Source of the DNA: Saccharopolyspora soli
GTDB taxonomy: Bacteria > Actinomycetota > Actinomycetes > Mycobacteriales > Pseudonocardiaceae
DNA: 64,000 nucleotides
Direction of reading: 5' to 3'
NCBI RefSeq assembly: GCF_022678645.1
Contig: NZ_JALBWV010000024.1
Span: 57,740 to 121,739 of the forward strand
Shown here: piece after piece, positions 8,465 through 16,935 of the stretch
How the letters are laid out: every line of letters starts with the position of its first letter
How positions within the stretch are numbered: position 1 is the stretch's first letter
The notes under the pieces: model-generated
Database searches by the model: none
Seen by the model: the letters and a program-made list of their open reading frames with translations, nothing else
Told to the model about the DNA's origin: nothing
Position numbers and translations under genes: made by a program

Positions 8465-10749
8465 CCAACTTGGCGACGGTGGACAGCGTTGAGCACGCGA
8501 AGTCCACACCGGACACCCCCCAGCCATTCCGCGAGCTGGGGCTCAAGGACGACGAGTACGCCCGGATCCGGGAGATCCTGGGCCGCCGACCCACCGAGGC
8601 CGAGCTGGCCATGTACTCGGTGATGTGGAGCGAGCACTGCTCCTACAAGTCGTCCAAGGTGCACCTGAAGTACTTCGGCGAGACCACCACCGACGAGATG
8701 CGCGCGAAGATGCTCGCGGGCATCGGCGAGAACGCGGGCGTGGTCGACATCGGCGACGGCTGGGCGGTCACGTTCAAACTGGAGAGCCACAACCACCCGT
8801 CCTATGTGGAGCCCTACCAGGGTGCCGCGACCGGCGTCGGCGGCATCGTCCGCGACATCATGGCGATGGGCGCCCGCCCGGTGGCGGTGGCCGACCCGCT
8901 GCGCTTCGGCCCGGCCGACGCGCCGGACACCAAGCGGGTGCTGCCCGGCGTGGTCGCCGGGGTCGGCGGCTACGGCAACTGCCTGGGGCTGCCGAACATC
9001 GGCGGCGAGGTCGTCTTCGACGAGTGCTACGCGGGCAACCCGCTGGTCAACGCCATGTGCGTGGGTGTGATGAAGGTCGAGGACCTGCACCTCGCGCACG
9101 CCAGCGGCACCGGCAACAAGATCATCCTGTTCGGGGCGCGCACCGGGTTGGACGGCATCGGCGGCGTTTCGGTGCTGGCGTCGGAGACCTTCGACGGTGA
9201 CGAGAGCGGTGCCGGTCGCAAGAAGCTGCCGAGCGTGCAGGTCGGCGACCCGTTCGCCGAGAAGGTGCTCATCGAGTGCTGCCTGGAGCTGTACCACGCG
9301 GGACTGGTCGTGGGCATCCAGGACCTCGGCGGCGCGGGCCTGTCCTGCGCCACCTCGGAGCTGGCCTCCGCCGGTGACGGCGGCATGCGGGTCGAGCTGG
9401 ACCAGGTCCCGCTGCGCGCCTCCGGGATGAACGCCGCGGAGATCCTCTCCAGCGAGTCCCAGGAGCGGATGTGCGCCGTCGTGGAACCGTCCAACGTGGA
9501 CGATTTCATGGCGGTCTGCCGGAAGTGGGACGTGACCGCGACCGTCATCGGCGAGGTCACCGACGGCGAGAACCTGGAGATCTACTGGCAGGGTGAGCTC
9601 GTGGTGGACGTGCCGCCGCGCACCGTCGCGCACCAGGGGCCGGTGTACGAGCGGCCCGTCGCGCGGCCCGCCGAGCAGGACCTGATCGTGGCGGACGACG
9701 CGAACACGCTGGCCCGTCCGTCCACACCGGACGAGTTGCGGGAGACCATCCTGCGGATGGCGGCGTCACCGAACCTGTGCTCCCGCGCGTGGGTCACCGA
9801 CCAGTACGACCGGTACGTGCGCGGCAACACCGTGCTCGCCCAGCCGTCCGATGGTGGTGTGCTGCGCATCGACGAGCAGACCGGGCGCGGCATCGCGGTC
9901 GCCACCGACTGCAACGCCCGCTACACCCGGCTCGACCCGTACGCGGGCGCGCAGTTGGCGCTCGCCGAGGCGTACCGCAACGTGGCGACCACCGGTGCCA
10001 CGCCGCTGGCGGTCACCAACTGCCTGAATTTCGGCTCGCCGGAGGATCCGGGCGTGATGTGGCAGTTCCAGCAGGCGGTGCGCGGCTTGGCGGACGCCTG
10101 CCAGGAGCTGGGCATCCCGGTCACCGGCGGCAACGTCAGCTTCTACAACCAGACCGCCGCGACACCGATCCTGCCGACCCCGGTGGTCGGCGTGCTGGGC
10201 ACGATCGACGACGTGACCCGGCGCATCCCGACCGGAATCGGTGGTGAGGAAGGCGAAACGCTGCTGCTGCTCGGCGAAACCCGCGAGGAGTTCGGCGGCT
10301 CGGAGTGGGCGCGCGTCACCCACGACCACCTCGGCGGGGTGCCGCCGAAGGTCGACCTGGCGCGGGAGAAGCTGCTCGCCGAAATCCTGGTCGCGGGCTC
10401 CCGCGACGGCATGATCTCGGCGGCGCACGACCTCTCCGAAGGTGGCCTGGCGCAGGCGCTGGTGGAGACGGTGCTGATCGGCGAGTGCGGTGCCCGGGTG
10501 GTCCTGCCGGAAGGTGCGGACCCGTTCGTCTGGCTGTTCTCCGAGTCGGCGGGCCGGGTCCTGGTGGCGGTTCCGCGCACCGAGGAACTCCGCTTCACGG
10601 ACATGTGCACGGCGCGCGGCCTGCCGTGGGCCAAGATCGGCGTGGCGGACGCGGGCGCCCAGTCGCTCGACATCCAGGACGTCGCGGACATCCCGCTGAC
10701 GGAACTCCGACAAGCCTGGGAAACCACCCTCCCTACTCTCTTCGGGTGA
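8461..10749 (+). CDS. purL: FGAM synthase large subunit PurL
   Basis: The ATP-dependent synthetase subunit, 762 residues, of the small (PurS/PurQ-dependent) PurL type. Landmarks are [15 protein letters not shown] near residue 50, [11 protein letters not shown] near 105, GIGDGW- and [15 protein letters not shown] glycine loops, and [10 protein letters not shown] near 560. The frame continues upstream inside purQ, but the start is the GTG at 8461 overlapping the purQ stop. The N-terminal 15 residues are a non-conserved extension before [12 protein letters not shown] long hairpin follows immediately. Confidence 0.96.
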   Translation: MTNLATVDSVEHAKSTPDTPQPFRELGLKDDEYARIREILGRRPTEAELAMYSVMWSEHCSYKSSKVHLKYFGETTTDEMRAKMLAGIGENAGVVDIGDGWAVTFKLESHNHPSYVEPYQGAATGVGGIVRDIMAMGARPVAVADPLRFGPADAPDTKRVLPGVVAGVGGYGNCLGLPNIGGEVVFDECYAGNPLVNAMCVGVMKVEDLHLAHASGTGNKIILFGARTGLDGIGGVSVLASETFDGDESGAGRKKLPSVQVGDPFAEKVLIECCLELYHAGLVVGIQDLGGAGLSCATSELASAGDGGMRVELDQVPLRASGMNAAEILSSESQERMCAVVEPSNVDDFMAVCRKWDVTATVIGEVTDGENLEIYWQGELVVDVPPRTVAHQGPVYERPVARPAEQDLIVADDANTLARPSTPDELRETILRMAASPNLCSRAWVTDQYDRYVRGNTVLAQPSDGGVLRIDEQTGRGIAVATDCNARYTRLDPYAGAQLALAEAYRNVATTGATPLAVTNCLNFGSPEDPGVMWQFQQAVRGLADACQELGIPVTGGNVSFYNQTAATPILPTPVVGVLGTIDDVTRRIPTGIGGEEGETLLLLGETREEFGGSEWARVTHDHLGGVPPKVDLAREKLLAEILVAGSRDGMISAAHDLSEGGLAQALVETVLIGECGARVVLPEGADPFVWLFSESAGRVLVAVPRTEELRFTDMCTARGLPWAKIGVADAGAQSLDIQDVADIPLTELRQAWETTLPTLFG

Positions 10750-10758
10750 TTTTGAACC

Positions 10759-10809
10759 AGGTGAGGGGCACCCGTAACCAAGTAACTTGGTGAAGGGTGC
10801 CCCTCACCT
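10759..10809. terminator. purL terminator; hairpin repeat family A, copy 1
   Basis: AGGTGAGGGGCACCC (10759-10773) pairs perfectly with 10795-10809; an inner stem ACCAAGT/ACTTGGT closes the loop. It resembles the hairpins at 28015, 29013, 34220 and 44514. Confidence 0.85.
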
Positions 10810-10861
10810 TTCACCTGTTAGTGATCGGACGGGTCACCCGTGGCGGCGTTTCCAGTGGTGC

Positions 10862-11959
10862 TCACGTTCGCCAGCCCGTTGGCAGGGTGACGGCTCGGTA
10901 GCCCGTTGGCAGGGTGACGGCTCGGTCGGGGGCGGTGGTCACCTCGGTGTGCTGGACCGCGTCGTGGAAGGTGGCGCCGTTGAGGTCGACGTCGTTGTCG
11001 AAGCGGACGGCGCGGAAGTCGGCCGGGCCCTCGAAGACGGCGTCCACCATGGACACCCGGTCGATGAAGCGGCTGTCGGCGAACCTCGTGCGGCCTCGGA
11101 AGCGGGTGCGGTCCAGGCTCGTCCGGCCGTGGAACTCGACCCCGCTGAACCAGCCGCGTTCGTGGAAAACCGAGTCCTCGCAGCGGAAACGGCCGTACAC
11201 CCGACCTGATCCGACGGTCGTGCCGGTGAGCCATACCGGGCCGTGGAACTCGCAGCGGCTGAAGTTGTTGCTGCTGAACAGCTGCGCGTAGCGGAGCACC
11301 ATCGTGCCGATCTTGCGGTCGGCCAGGTCGAAGTATTCGAGTGTCGCGTTGGTGAGGTCGAGGTCGTAGGCCGGTGCGTCGGCATCGCCGACACGCGGCA
11401 GCAGGTCCGCGATCAACCGCTGCGCGGTCAGCCGCACCTGGAGCTTGCGCTCGGCGTCGTTGCGCGCATCCGGAGTCCACGAAGAGTGCCTGCCGTCGGA
11501 GGTCGACGGCGCGTACTCGACCGGCGAATCGTCGGCGTAGCGCGGATGCGCGAACGGCCGCCGCAGGTAGGAGCACAGCACGTCGAGAACGGTTTGGGTG
11601 TAGTCGGGATTGCTGCGGGCGAGCCCGGCGAGGGCGTGCAGCGCGCCGACGCGGACCTGATCGGTCTCGTGCCCGAGCAGTTCCACGGCGCGGGCGAAAC
11701 GCTCGTCAGCAACGCGGTCGCGGTCCAGATCGGCACGCCGGTTCTCCAGTTGCTGCCGTTGTTCCTCGACGCGGCGGCGTCGGTCGTTGAGCCACAGCGC
11801 GTAAAGCGCGACGACCGACCCGGCGGCTAGCCCGCCGGTGCGCAGCGCATCGGCACCTGTGGTTCTCGGGTCGAACGCCAGCAACGCAGCGCTGACGCAG
11901 ACCAGGACGACGACCGCGAGCGCGATGGTCAGGACCAATCCGATCTTGCGCTCACCCAT
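10862..11959 (-). CDS. Membrane protein with pentapeptide-type beta-helix, paralogue B
   Basis: 365 residues. Two N-terminal membrane helices (about 7-28 and 40-58) are followed by an Arg/Glu-rich coiled-coil stretch, then the conserved block RFARAVELLGHETDQVRVGALHALAGL. The C-terminal half has F-x-G/F-x-x-x spaced repeats (CEFHG, SVFHE, VEFHG, TRFRG, SRFID, AVFEG, VRFDN, ATFHD) typical of pentapeptide-like right-handed beta-helices. Its ATG overlaps the stop of the upstream paralogue by 8 nt. The first about 65 residues are almost identical to that paralogue at DNA level. The C-terminus ends in two copies of RAVTLPTG encoded by a 27-bp tandem repeat. Function unknown; probably a membrane-anchored scaffold facing the cytosol. 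Confidence 0.7.
   Translation of the reverse strand: MGERKIGLVLTIALAVVVLVCVSAALLAFDPRTTGADALRTGGLAAGSVVALYALWLNDRRRRVEEQRQQLENRRADLDRDRVADERFARAVELLGHETDQVRVGALHALAGLARSNPDYTQTVLDVLCSYLRRPFAHPRYADDSPVEYAPSTSDGRHSSWTPDARNDAERKLQVRLTAQRLIADLLPRVGDADAPAYDLDLTNATLEYFDLADRKIGTMVLRYAQLFSSNNFSRCEFHGPVWLTGTTVGSGRVYGRFRCEDSVFHERGWFSGVEFHGRTSLDRTRFRGRTRFADSRFIDRVSMVDAVFEGPADFRAVRFDNDVDLNGATFHDAVQHTEVTTAPDRAVTLPTGYRAVTLPTGWRT
10874..10927. repeat. 27-bp tandem repeat (2 copies)
   Basis: Two copies of a 27-bp unit (10874-10900 and 10901-10927), differing at the last base, encode RAVTLPTGY and RAVTLPTGW at the C-terminus of the paralogue B protein. The 27-bp length keeps the reading frame. Confidence 0.85.
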
Positions 11960-13118
11960 GCGCGAAATCCTGCTCGATCGGATGCACGCGGATGCGTGCG
12001 CGATTCGTGCTCGGCAGGGGTTCGAGCGCCCAGCCCTCCGGCACCTCGGCCAGGACCGACGTGCCGACCTCGGTGTCGTACAGCGAAACGCTGGGCAGCG
12101 GCTCGCGCAGCCGGAGGTTGACGCCGCCGTCGAAGTGCGCGTGGCGGAGGTCCAGGCCAGCGCCGCAGACCGCGTCGGTGAAGTACACGCCTTCCCGGCA
12201 CACGACGCGCTTGACGTCCACCTCCCCTTCGAACCGGGCGCGTTCGAAGCCGCACGGCCCGTGGGTGTGCATTCCGCGCAGCTCCAGCTTGTCGTGGAAC
12301 AGCGTGTCCTCCGCCCTGATCCGGCCGAGGAACACGCTGTCCCGGAAGTGCACCGGGCCGTGGAAGACGGCGCGGTTGAGATTCGTGGTGTACCGGAACC
12401 GGCACCGGTAGGCGGCGATCCGCCCCACCACCCGATCGCTGAGGTTGAACCGCTCCAACGCGGCACGCGTCAGGTCCAGGCGGTAGCTCACCGGGTCCGG
12501 AACGTCGGTGGCGGGCAGCAGGTCCCGGATCAGCCGTTGCGCGGTCTGCCGGACGTACCGCTCGCGCTCCAACTCCGGGCTGATCTCGGGCCACTGATCA
12601 GGGTTCGGTGAGAGGGTCTCCTGCGGGATCCACTTCGGATGGTCGAACGGGCGGCGCAGGTAGGAGCACAGCACGTCGAGCACGGTCTGGGTGTATTCGG
12701 GGTGGTTTCCGGCGAGTCCAGCCAGCGCGTGCATCGCGCCCACCCGCACCTGGTCGGCCTCGTTGCCGAGCAGCTCCACCGCCCGCGCGAAGCGCTCGTC
12801 GGCCGCTCGGTCCCGGTCCTGGTCGGTCCGTCGATCTTCCAGGGCCTGCCGTTGCCGCTCAAGCGCGTAGCGCTGACGATCCAGTTCCTGCCGCCGGGTT
12901 TCGAGCTCCTGCCGTTGTTCCTCGACCCGACGGCGCCGGTCGTTGAGCCACAGCGCGTAAAGCGCGACGACCGACCCGGCGGCGAGCCCGCCGGTGCGCA
13001 GCGCATCGGCACCTGTGGTTCTCGGGTCGAACGCCAGCAACGCAGCGCTGACGCAGACCAGGACGACGACCGCGAGCGCGATCGTCGCGACCAATCCGAT
13101 CTTGCGCTCACCCATGCG
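11767..13118. repeat. Near-identical 5' ends of the two paralogues (about 195 bp direct repeat)
   Basis: The DNA encoding the first about 65 residues of each paralogue (about 11767-11963 and about 12923-13118) differs at only a few positions. The rest of the genes is clearly diverged. This indicates either recent local gene conversion or a recent tandem duplication followed by replacement of the 3' halves. Confidence 0.8.
11952..13115 (-). CDS. Membrane protein with pentapeptide-type beta-helix, paralogue A
   Basis: 387 residues with the same plan as its downstream neighbour: two membrane helices, then a coiled coil longer by about 22 residues (RRQELDRQRYALERQRQALEDRR). Next come RFARAVELLGNEADQVRVGAMHALAGL and LDVLCSYLRRPF, then repeats such as AVFHG, SVFLG, TLFHD, ARFEG and AHFDG. 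The pair overlaps by 8 nt (ATGGGTGA) and so forms a translationally coupled two-gene unit. No catalytic residues are evident. Such proteins are common in actinobacteria and uncharacterised. Confidence 0.7.
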   Translation of the reverse strand: MGERKIGLVATIALAVVVLVCVSAALLAFDPRTTGADALRTGGLAAGSVVALYALWLNDRRRRVEEQRQELETRRQELDRQRYALERQRQALEDRRTDQDRDRAADERFARAVELLGNEADQVRVGAMHALAGLAGNHPEYTQTVLDVLCSYLRRPFDHPKWIPQETLSPNPDQWPEISPELERERYVRQTAQRLIRDLLPATDVPDPVSYRLDLTRAALERFNLSDRVVGRIAAYRCRFRYTTNLNRAVFHGPVHFRDSVFLGRIRAEDTLFHDKLELRGMHTHGPCGFERARFEGEVDVKRVVCREGVYFTDAVCGAGLDLRHAHFDGGVNLRLREPLPSVSLYDTEVGTSVLAEVPEGWALEPLPSTNRARIRVHPIEQDFAHG

Positions 13119-13227
13119 TGGGATTCTGCCTCGCGGGAGCGCGGTTTTGCGGTGAACGGCGATATTCCCGCGGCTTCAGCCGGAGACGCGGTGCCGGGGT
13201 CCCGGCCCGGCACCGCGGGTTCGCGGG

Positions 13228-14088
13228 TCAGCCGTTGGCGAGGGCTTGGAGCCGGTCGAAAGCGCCGTTGAAGGTGTTCTGGTCCAGCGGCGACGACGTG
13301 TACTGCCAGATCGTCCAGACCTGCCAGTTGAAGGGCAGCGGGCCGACCGTGCTCGCGTAGCGGGCCACCCACAGCGGGTTCGTCGAGCTGAAATCGCCGT
13401 CCACGCACGAACTCCACCAGCTGGTGCTGGTGTAGATGACCGGCCAGCGCCCGGTGCGCGCGTGGTAGGTGTCGCTGAAGTCCTTGATCCACGCGGTCAT
13501 CGCACTCTTGCTCTTGCCGTAGCAGGTGTCGCCGTAGGGGTTGTATTCCATGTCCAGCGCACCCGGCAGGGTCTTGCCGTCCTTGGACCAGCCACCGCCG
13601 TTGTCCACGAAGAAGTTGGCCTGCGCCGCGCCGCTGGAGCGGTCCGGCAGCGCGAAGTGGTAGGCGCCGCGGATCATGCCCACGTTGTAGGAGCCGTTGT
13701 ACTGCTGGGCGAAGTACGGGTTCTCGTACCCGGTGCCTTCGGTCGCCTTGACGTAGGCGAATCGCATGCCCTGGCCCCACCAGGACTGCCAGTCCACATT
13801 GCCCTGGTGGCCGCTGACGTCCATACCGGCCACAGTGGCCAGTGGGTCGATCTCGGGAACGGGCAGCGGGTCACCGCCCTCGTGCTTGCGGATCTGTGAG
13901 CCCATCGGGGTGTCGGTCTCGGTTCCGCTCGGTGGTTCGCCGGTGACCTGGGTGCCCATCGCGAATTCCCTTCCTGGAAGGGGTGTGCTGGCTTGCGCGG
14001 GCGAGCACAGGAGAAGAACGCCTGCGCAGGCAATCGATAGTAAGGAGAACACCGGTAATCGGCGACCACGTCCACTCGTATGGTTCAT
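13228..14088 (-). CDS. Secreted GH25 lysozyme-like muramidase
   Basis: 286 residues. A signal peptide (hydrophobic 10-30, cleavage near PAQAS) and an about 55-residue linker precede a glycoside hydrolase family 25 barrel. The barrel starts at AGMDVSGHQGNVDW (catalytic-face Asp near residue 89), continues with FAYVKATEGTGYENP and GAYHFALPD, and has the acidic pair in ALDMEYNPYG near residue 180. WPVIYTSTSWW and WQYTSS follow as in the family. It should cleave the MurNAc-GlcNAc bond of peptidoglycan in wall turnover or lysis. It is transcribed divergently from the PAS-GGDEF-EAL gene across an about 415-nt region. Confidence 0.88.
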   Translation of the reverse strand: MNHTSGRGRRLPVFSLLSIACAGVLLLCSPAQASTPLPGREFAMGTQVTGEPPSGTETDTPMGSQIRKHEGGDPLPVPEIDPLATVAGMDVSGHQGNVDWQSWWGQGMRFAYVKATEGTGYENPYFAQQYNGSYNVGMIRGAYHFALPDRSSGAAQANFFVDNGGGWSKDGKTLPGALDMEYNPYGDTCYGKSKSAMTAWIKDFSDTYHARTGRWPVIYTSTSWWSSCVDGDFSSTNPLWVARYASTVGPLPFNWQVWTIWQYTSSPLDQNTFNGAFDRLQALANG

Positions 14089-14503
14089 CGGGGCCTCTCG
14101 GGGATGATTGCGGTGCGTCGTCGGGGGACGGCGCTTTCTGCCCCGGAAGTGTGGCGAATCGTTTTCTCAGGATGTAGATCCTGTGTGATTTTTTAACCAG
14201 AATGGCGCAATACGGACAGTTGGGGGTGAACCAGCTATCTCCGGCGGGGTACCTCGCGCTGCGCACAACCTCGCGCGCGGGCTGCGCGTCGAAAACGTCG
14301 GGTGGTCAACGCGAGCCGTGTTCCAGCGATCAACGGGTTGCGGATCGTAATCAATCTGATTGGTGCGACCACACGGTTGGCCTGCTCGAATGAGGTGTGC
14401 GGCTACCCCGGGTGCCGCACATGATGTTCGACCGCAAGACCGATCCAGTCGTATGCTCCGAACGAGAATGGCCCAGGCGAGTATGAGTGGAGGGCGCCCA
14501 GGC
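14089..14503. other. Divergent intergenic region, about 415 nt
   Basis: This separates the lysozyme gene (leftward) from the PAS-GGDEF-EAL gene (rightward). It contains a 6-bp hairpin CAGGAT-GTAG-ATCCTG (14169-14184) followed by a T-run (14190-14195), and is locally less GC-rich than its surroundings. No riboswitch fold or operator could be established. Short open frames on both strands lack coding character. Confidence 0.4.
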
Positions 14504-16669
14504 ATGACTGGCTGGACAGCGCCGGTGCCCAGCGCTCACGAGGTGACCGCGGAGGTGAACCGGGCCGACCGACGACGCTTCGCCGCTGTTTGGGCGCAAG
14601 CCCTCATCGGCACCAGCTACGTGCCGATGACCAGCGCCGAGGTCGAGGGTCGTCTGTACGGCTACACCGATCGCCTGGTCGACGCGTTGCTCAGCGACCC
14701 GTTCGATCCCGCCGCCGCGCGGTCCGTTGGCGTCGACCTGGTCGCCGTGCACTTCACCAGTGCGGAATCCCTGGCGCGCACCGTCGACCTGATCGGCGAC
14801 GAGATCCTGGACATCCTGCGGCTGGGCAGCAGTCCGGGCTGGCGCGGGCGGGTCGCCGCGTTGCAGGGCGCGCTGTGCTCCGGTTTCGTCCAGGCCGCCC
14901 GCAAGCGGACGCTGGACGAGCAGGAGGCCATCCGGCAGGCCGTGCTGGACGCGCGCGACGCGGTCGAACAGGCGTTGCGCACCAGCGAGGCCAGGTTCCG
15001 CGCGATCTTCGCCGAGGCGGCCATCGGCATCGGAATCGCGGACATGTCCGGCCGGATCCTTGAGGTAAACGATTCACTGCGGCGGATCCTGGGCCGACCG
15101 ACCGAGGAACTGCGCCAGATGCTGGTGCACGACATGGCGCACCCGGCCGACACCGACGGGATCTGGCGGATGTACGAGGAGCTGGTCCGCGGCGAGCGCG
15201 ACCAGTACCGGGGTGAGAAGCACTTCGAACGTCCCGACGGCAGGACGGTGTGGACCGAGCTGACGGTGTCCCTGGTGCGCGGCGAGGACGGCCTGCCGCT
15301 CTACCAGGTCGCGATGATCGAGGACGTCACCGACCGCCGACTGCTGCAGGAGCGGCTGCGTCACCAGGCCATGCACGATCCGCTGACCGCGCTGCCCAAC
15401 CGGGCGTTGTTCCTGGAACGGCTCTCCGCCGTGTTGCGGCAGCACGAACCCGGCGAGCGGGTGGCGCTGTGCTACATGGACCTGGACGGGTTCAAGGTGA
15501 TCAACGACAGCCTCGGCCACCACGTCGGCGACGAGCTGCTGGTGGCGGTCGCCGACCGGCTCGCCGTCGCGGTGCACGGCGACGACCGGCTGGTCGCGCG
15601 GATGGGCGGCGACGAGTTCGTGATCCTGATCCAGAACTCGTTCGGCACCGACCAGGCCATCGAGGTCGCGGACACCGTGTTGGACGCGCTGGACGAACCG
15701 ATCCGCATCGGCGGTCACGAGCTGTCCGTGTCGGCGAGCATCGGCATCGTCGAACGGCCGGTGCCCGGCCAGACCGCGGCCGAACTGATGCGGGACGCCG
15801 ACGTCACGCTGTACTGGGCGAAGGCCGAGGGCAAGGGCCGGTGGGCGCTGTTCGACACGGATCGCAACGCCACCGAGGTCGCGCAGTTCCACCTGTCGGC
15901 GAAGATGCCCGCCGCGCTGGAACGCGGCGAGTTCTACGTGGACTACCAGCCGCTGGTCGGCCTGCGGGACCACGGCGTCGTAGGGGTGGAAGCGCTGGTC
16001 CGCTGGGCGCATCCGGAGATGGGTCGGCTGGGCCCGGACCGGTTCATCGGGCTGGCCGAGGAGACCGGGCTGATCGTGCCGCTGGGCCGGTGGGTGCTGC
16101 GGCAGGCATGTCGGCAGGCGAAGCAGTGGCAGGACGAGTTCGGGTCGGCGGCGCCGTTCGTGAGCGTCAACCTGGCGGTCCGGCAGTCCCGTGATCCCAA
16201 CCTGGTCACCGATGTCGCGGAGATCCTGACCGAGACCGGGCTGGCGCCGTCCCGGTTGCAGCTGGAACTCACCGAGAGCGCGATCATGGGCACCGCCGAC
16301 GAGCCGATGGACGCGTTGCGCGCGCTGTCCCGGATGGGCGTGCGGATTGCCATCGACGACTTCGGCACCGGCTACTCGAACCTGGCTTACCTGCGGCATC
16401 TCCCGGTGCACGAGCTCAAGATCGCGGGATCGTTCATGGAGGGCCTGCGGGATGCGGAGCGGGCGGACCCGGTCGATGCGCGCATCGTCGGCACGCTGGT
16501 GGACCTCGCGCACGCGCTCGGCCTGACGGTCACCGCGGAGGGCGTGGAGACCCAAGCGCAGGCCCGCCGGATGGCCGACATCGGCTGCGAAACCGGCCAG
16601 GGCTACCTGTTCGCCCGCCCCGGATCCCCCGCCGAAATAACCACCTTCATCACCCAACACCTGGATTAG
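14504..16669 (+). CDS. PAS-GGDEF-EAL cyclic di-GMP protein
   Basis: 721 residues. A roughly 150-residue helical N-terminal region precedes a PAS domain (about 163-280, starting EARFRAIFAEAAIGIG). The GGDEF domain follows with an intact MGGDEF at 367-372, then an EAL domain (VEALVRW, Glu about 496; DDFGTGYS about 617; AEGVET about 678). GGDEF makes c-di-GMP and EAL degrades it to pGpG. No RxxD inhibitory site is seen before GGDEF. In the EAL domain the usual KIDRSF reads KIAGSF (residues 639-644), so the metal/active-site Asp is missing and phosphodiesterase activity may be weak. The ATG at 14504 has GGAGGG 9 nt upstream; earlier in-frame ATGs do not. Confidence 0.88.
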   Translation: MTGWTAPVPSAHEVTAEVNRADRRRFAAVWAQALIGTSYVPMTSAEVEGRLYGYTDRLVDALLSDPFDPAAARSVGVDLVAVHFTSAESLARTVDLIGDEILDILRLGSSPGWRGRVAALQGALCSGFVQAARKRTLDEQEAIRQAVLDARDAVEQALRTSEARFRAIFAEAAIGIGIADMSGRILEVNDSLRRILGRPTEELRQMLVHDMAHPADTDGIWRMYEELVRGERDQYRGEKHFERPDGRTVWTELTVSLVRGEDGLPLYQVAMIEDVTDRRLLQERLRHQAMHDPLTALPNRALFLERLSAVLRQHEPGERVALCYMDLDGFKVINDSLGHHVGDELLVAVADRLAVAVHGDDRLVARMGGDEFVILIQNSFGTDQAIEVADTVLDALDEPIRIGGHELSVSASIGIVERPVPGQTAAELMRDADVTLYWAKAEGKGRWALFDTDRNATEVAQFHLSAKMPAALERGEFYVDYQPLVGLRDHGVVGVEALVRWAHPEMGRLGPDRFIGLAEETGLIVPLGRWVLRQACRQAKQWQDEFGSAAPFVSVNLAVRQSRDPNLVTDVAEILTETGLAPSRLQLELTESAIMGTADEPMDALRALSRMGVRIAIDDFGTGYSNLAYLRHLPVHELKIAGSFMEGLRDAERADPVDARIVGTLVDLAHALGLTVTAEGVETQAQARRMADIGCETGQGYLFARPGSPAEITTFITQHLD

Positions 16670-16677
16670 AGAGTCTG

Positions 16678-16870
16678 CGTACTCGTTTTGCTTTGCGGTG
16701 CGGGTAGCGGAACCTCAGACGCCGTCTCGACTCCGGGATCCCCGACGCATGTATGTCCGATACACAGCGTCGTGGCAGTCCTCGCAGAGAACGCCAGTGG
16801 GCACAGCCTGAGAACCCGCGGCGGTGCCGGTTGCGAGGGTGGGCTAAGCGGCTTCGCTGCTTTAAAGAAC
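16678..16870. repeat. Intergenic element family C, copy 1
   Basis: An about 190-nt element beginning at the stop of the GGDEF-EAL gene. It shares blocks with 26008-26215: GCGGTGCGGGTAGCGGAACC, ATGTATGTCCGATACA, GAGAACCCGCGGCGGTGC and TGCGAGGGTGGG. It contains the small TGTAT-GTCCG-ATACA stem. Relative to the 26-kb copy it has an extra stretch between ATACA and GAGAACCC. Confidence 0.7.
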
Positions 16871-16935
16871 ACGAACAAAGACACCTTCCAGCGACTGCGC
16901 GGGCAGGTTCGCGCAGGTGGTCAGGTAGTGGAATC

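Noticed and set aside
14200..14300. GATAGCTGGTTC on the minus strand, similar to 23S rRNA, and a possible c-di-AMP riboswitch before the lysozyme gene
   Set aside because: Only about 12 nt match rRNA, and the conserved ydaO blocks could not be found in order, so chance similarity is more likely.
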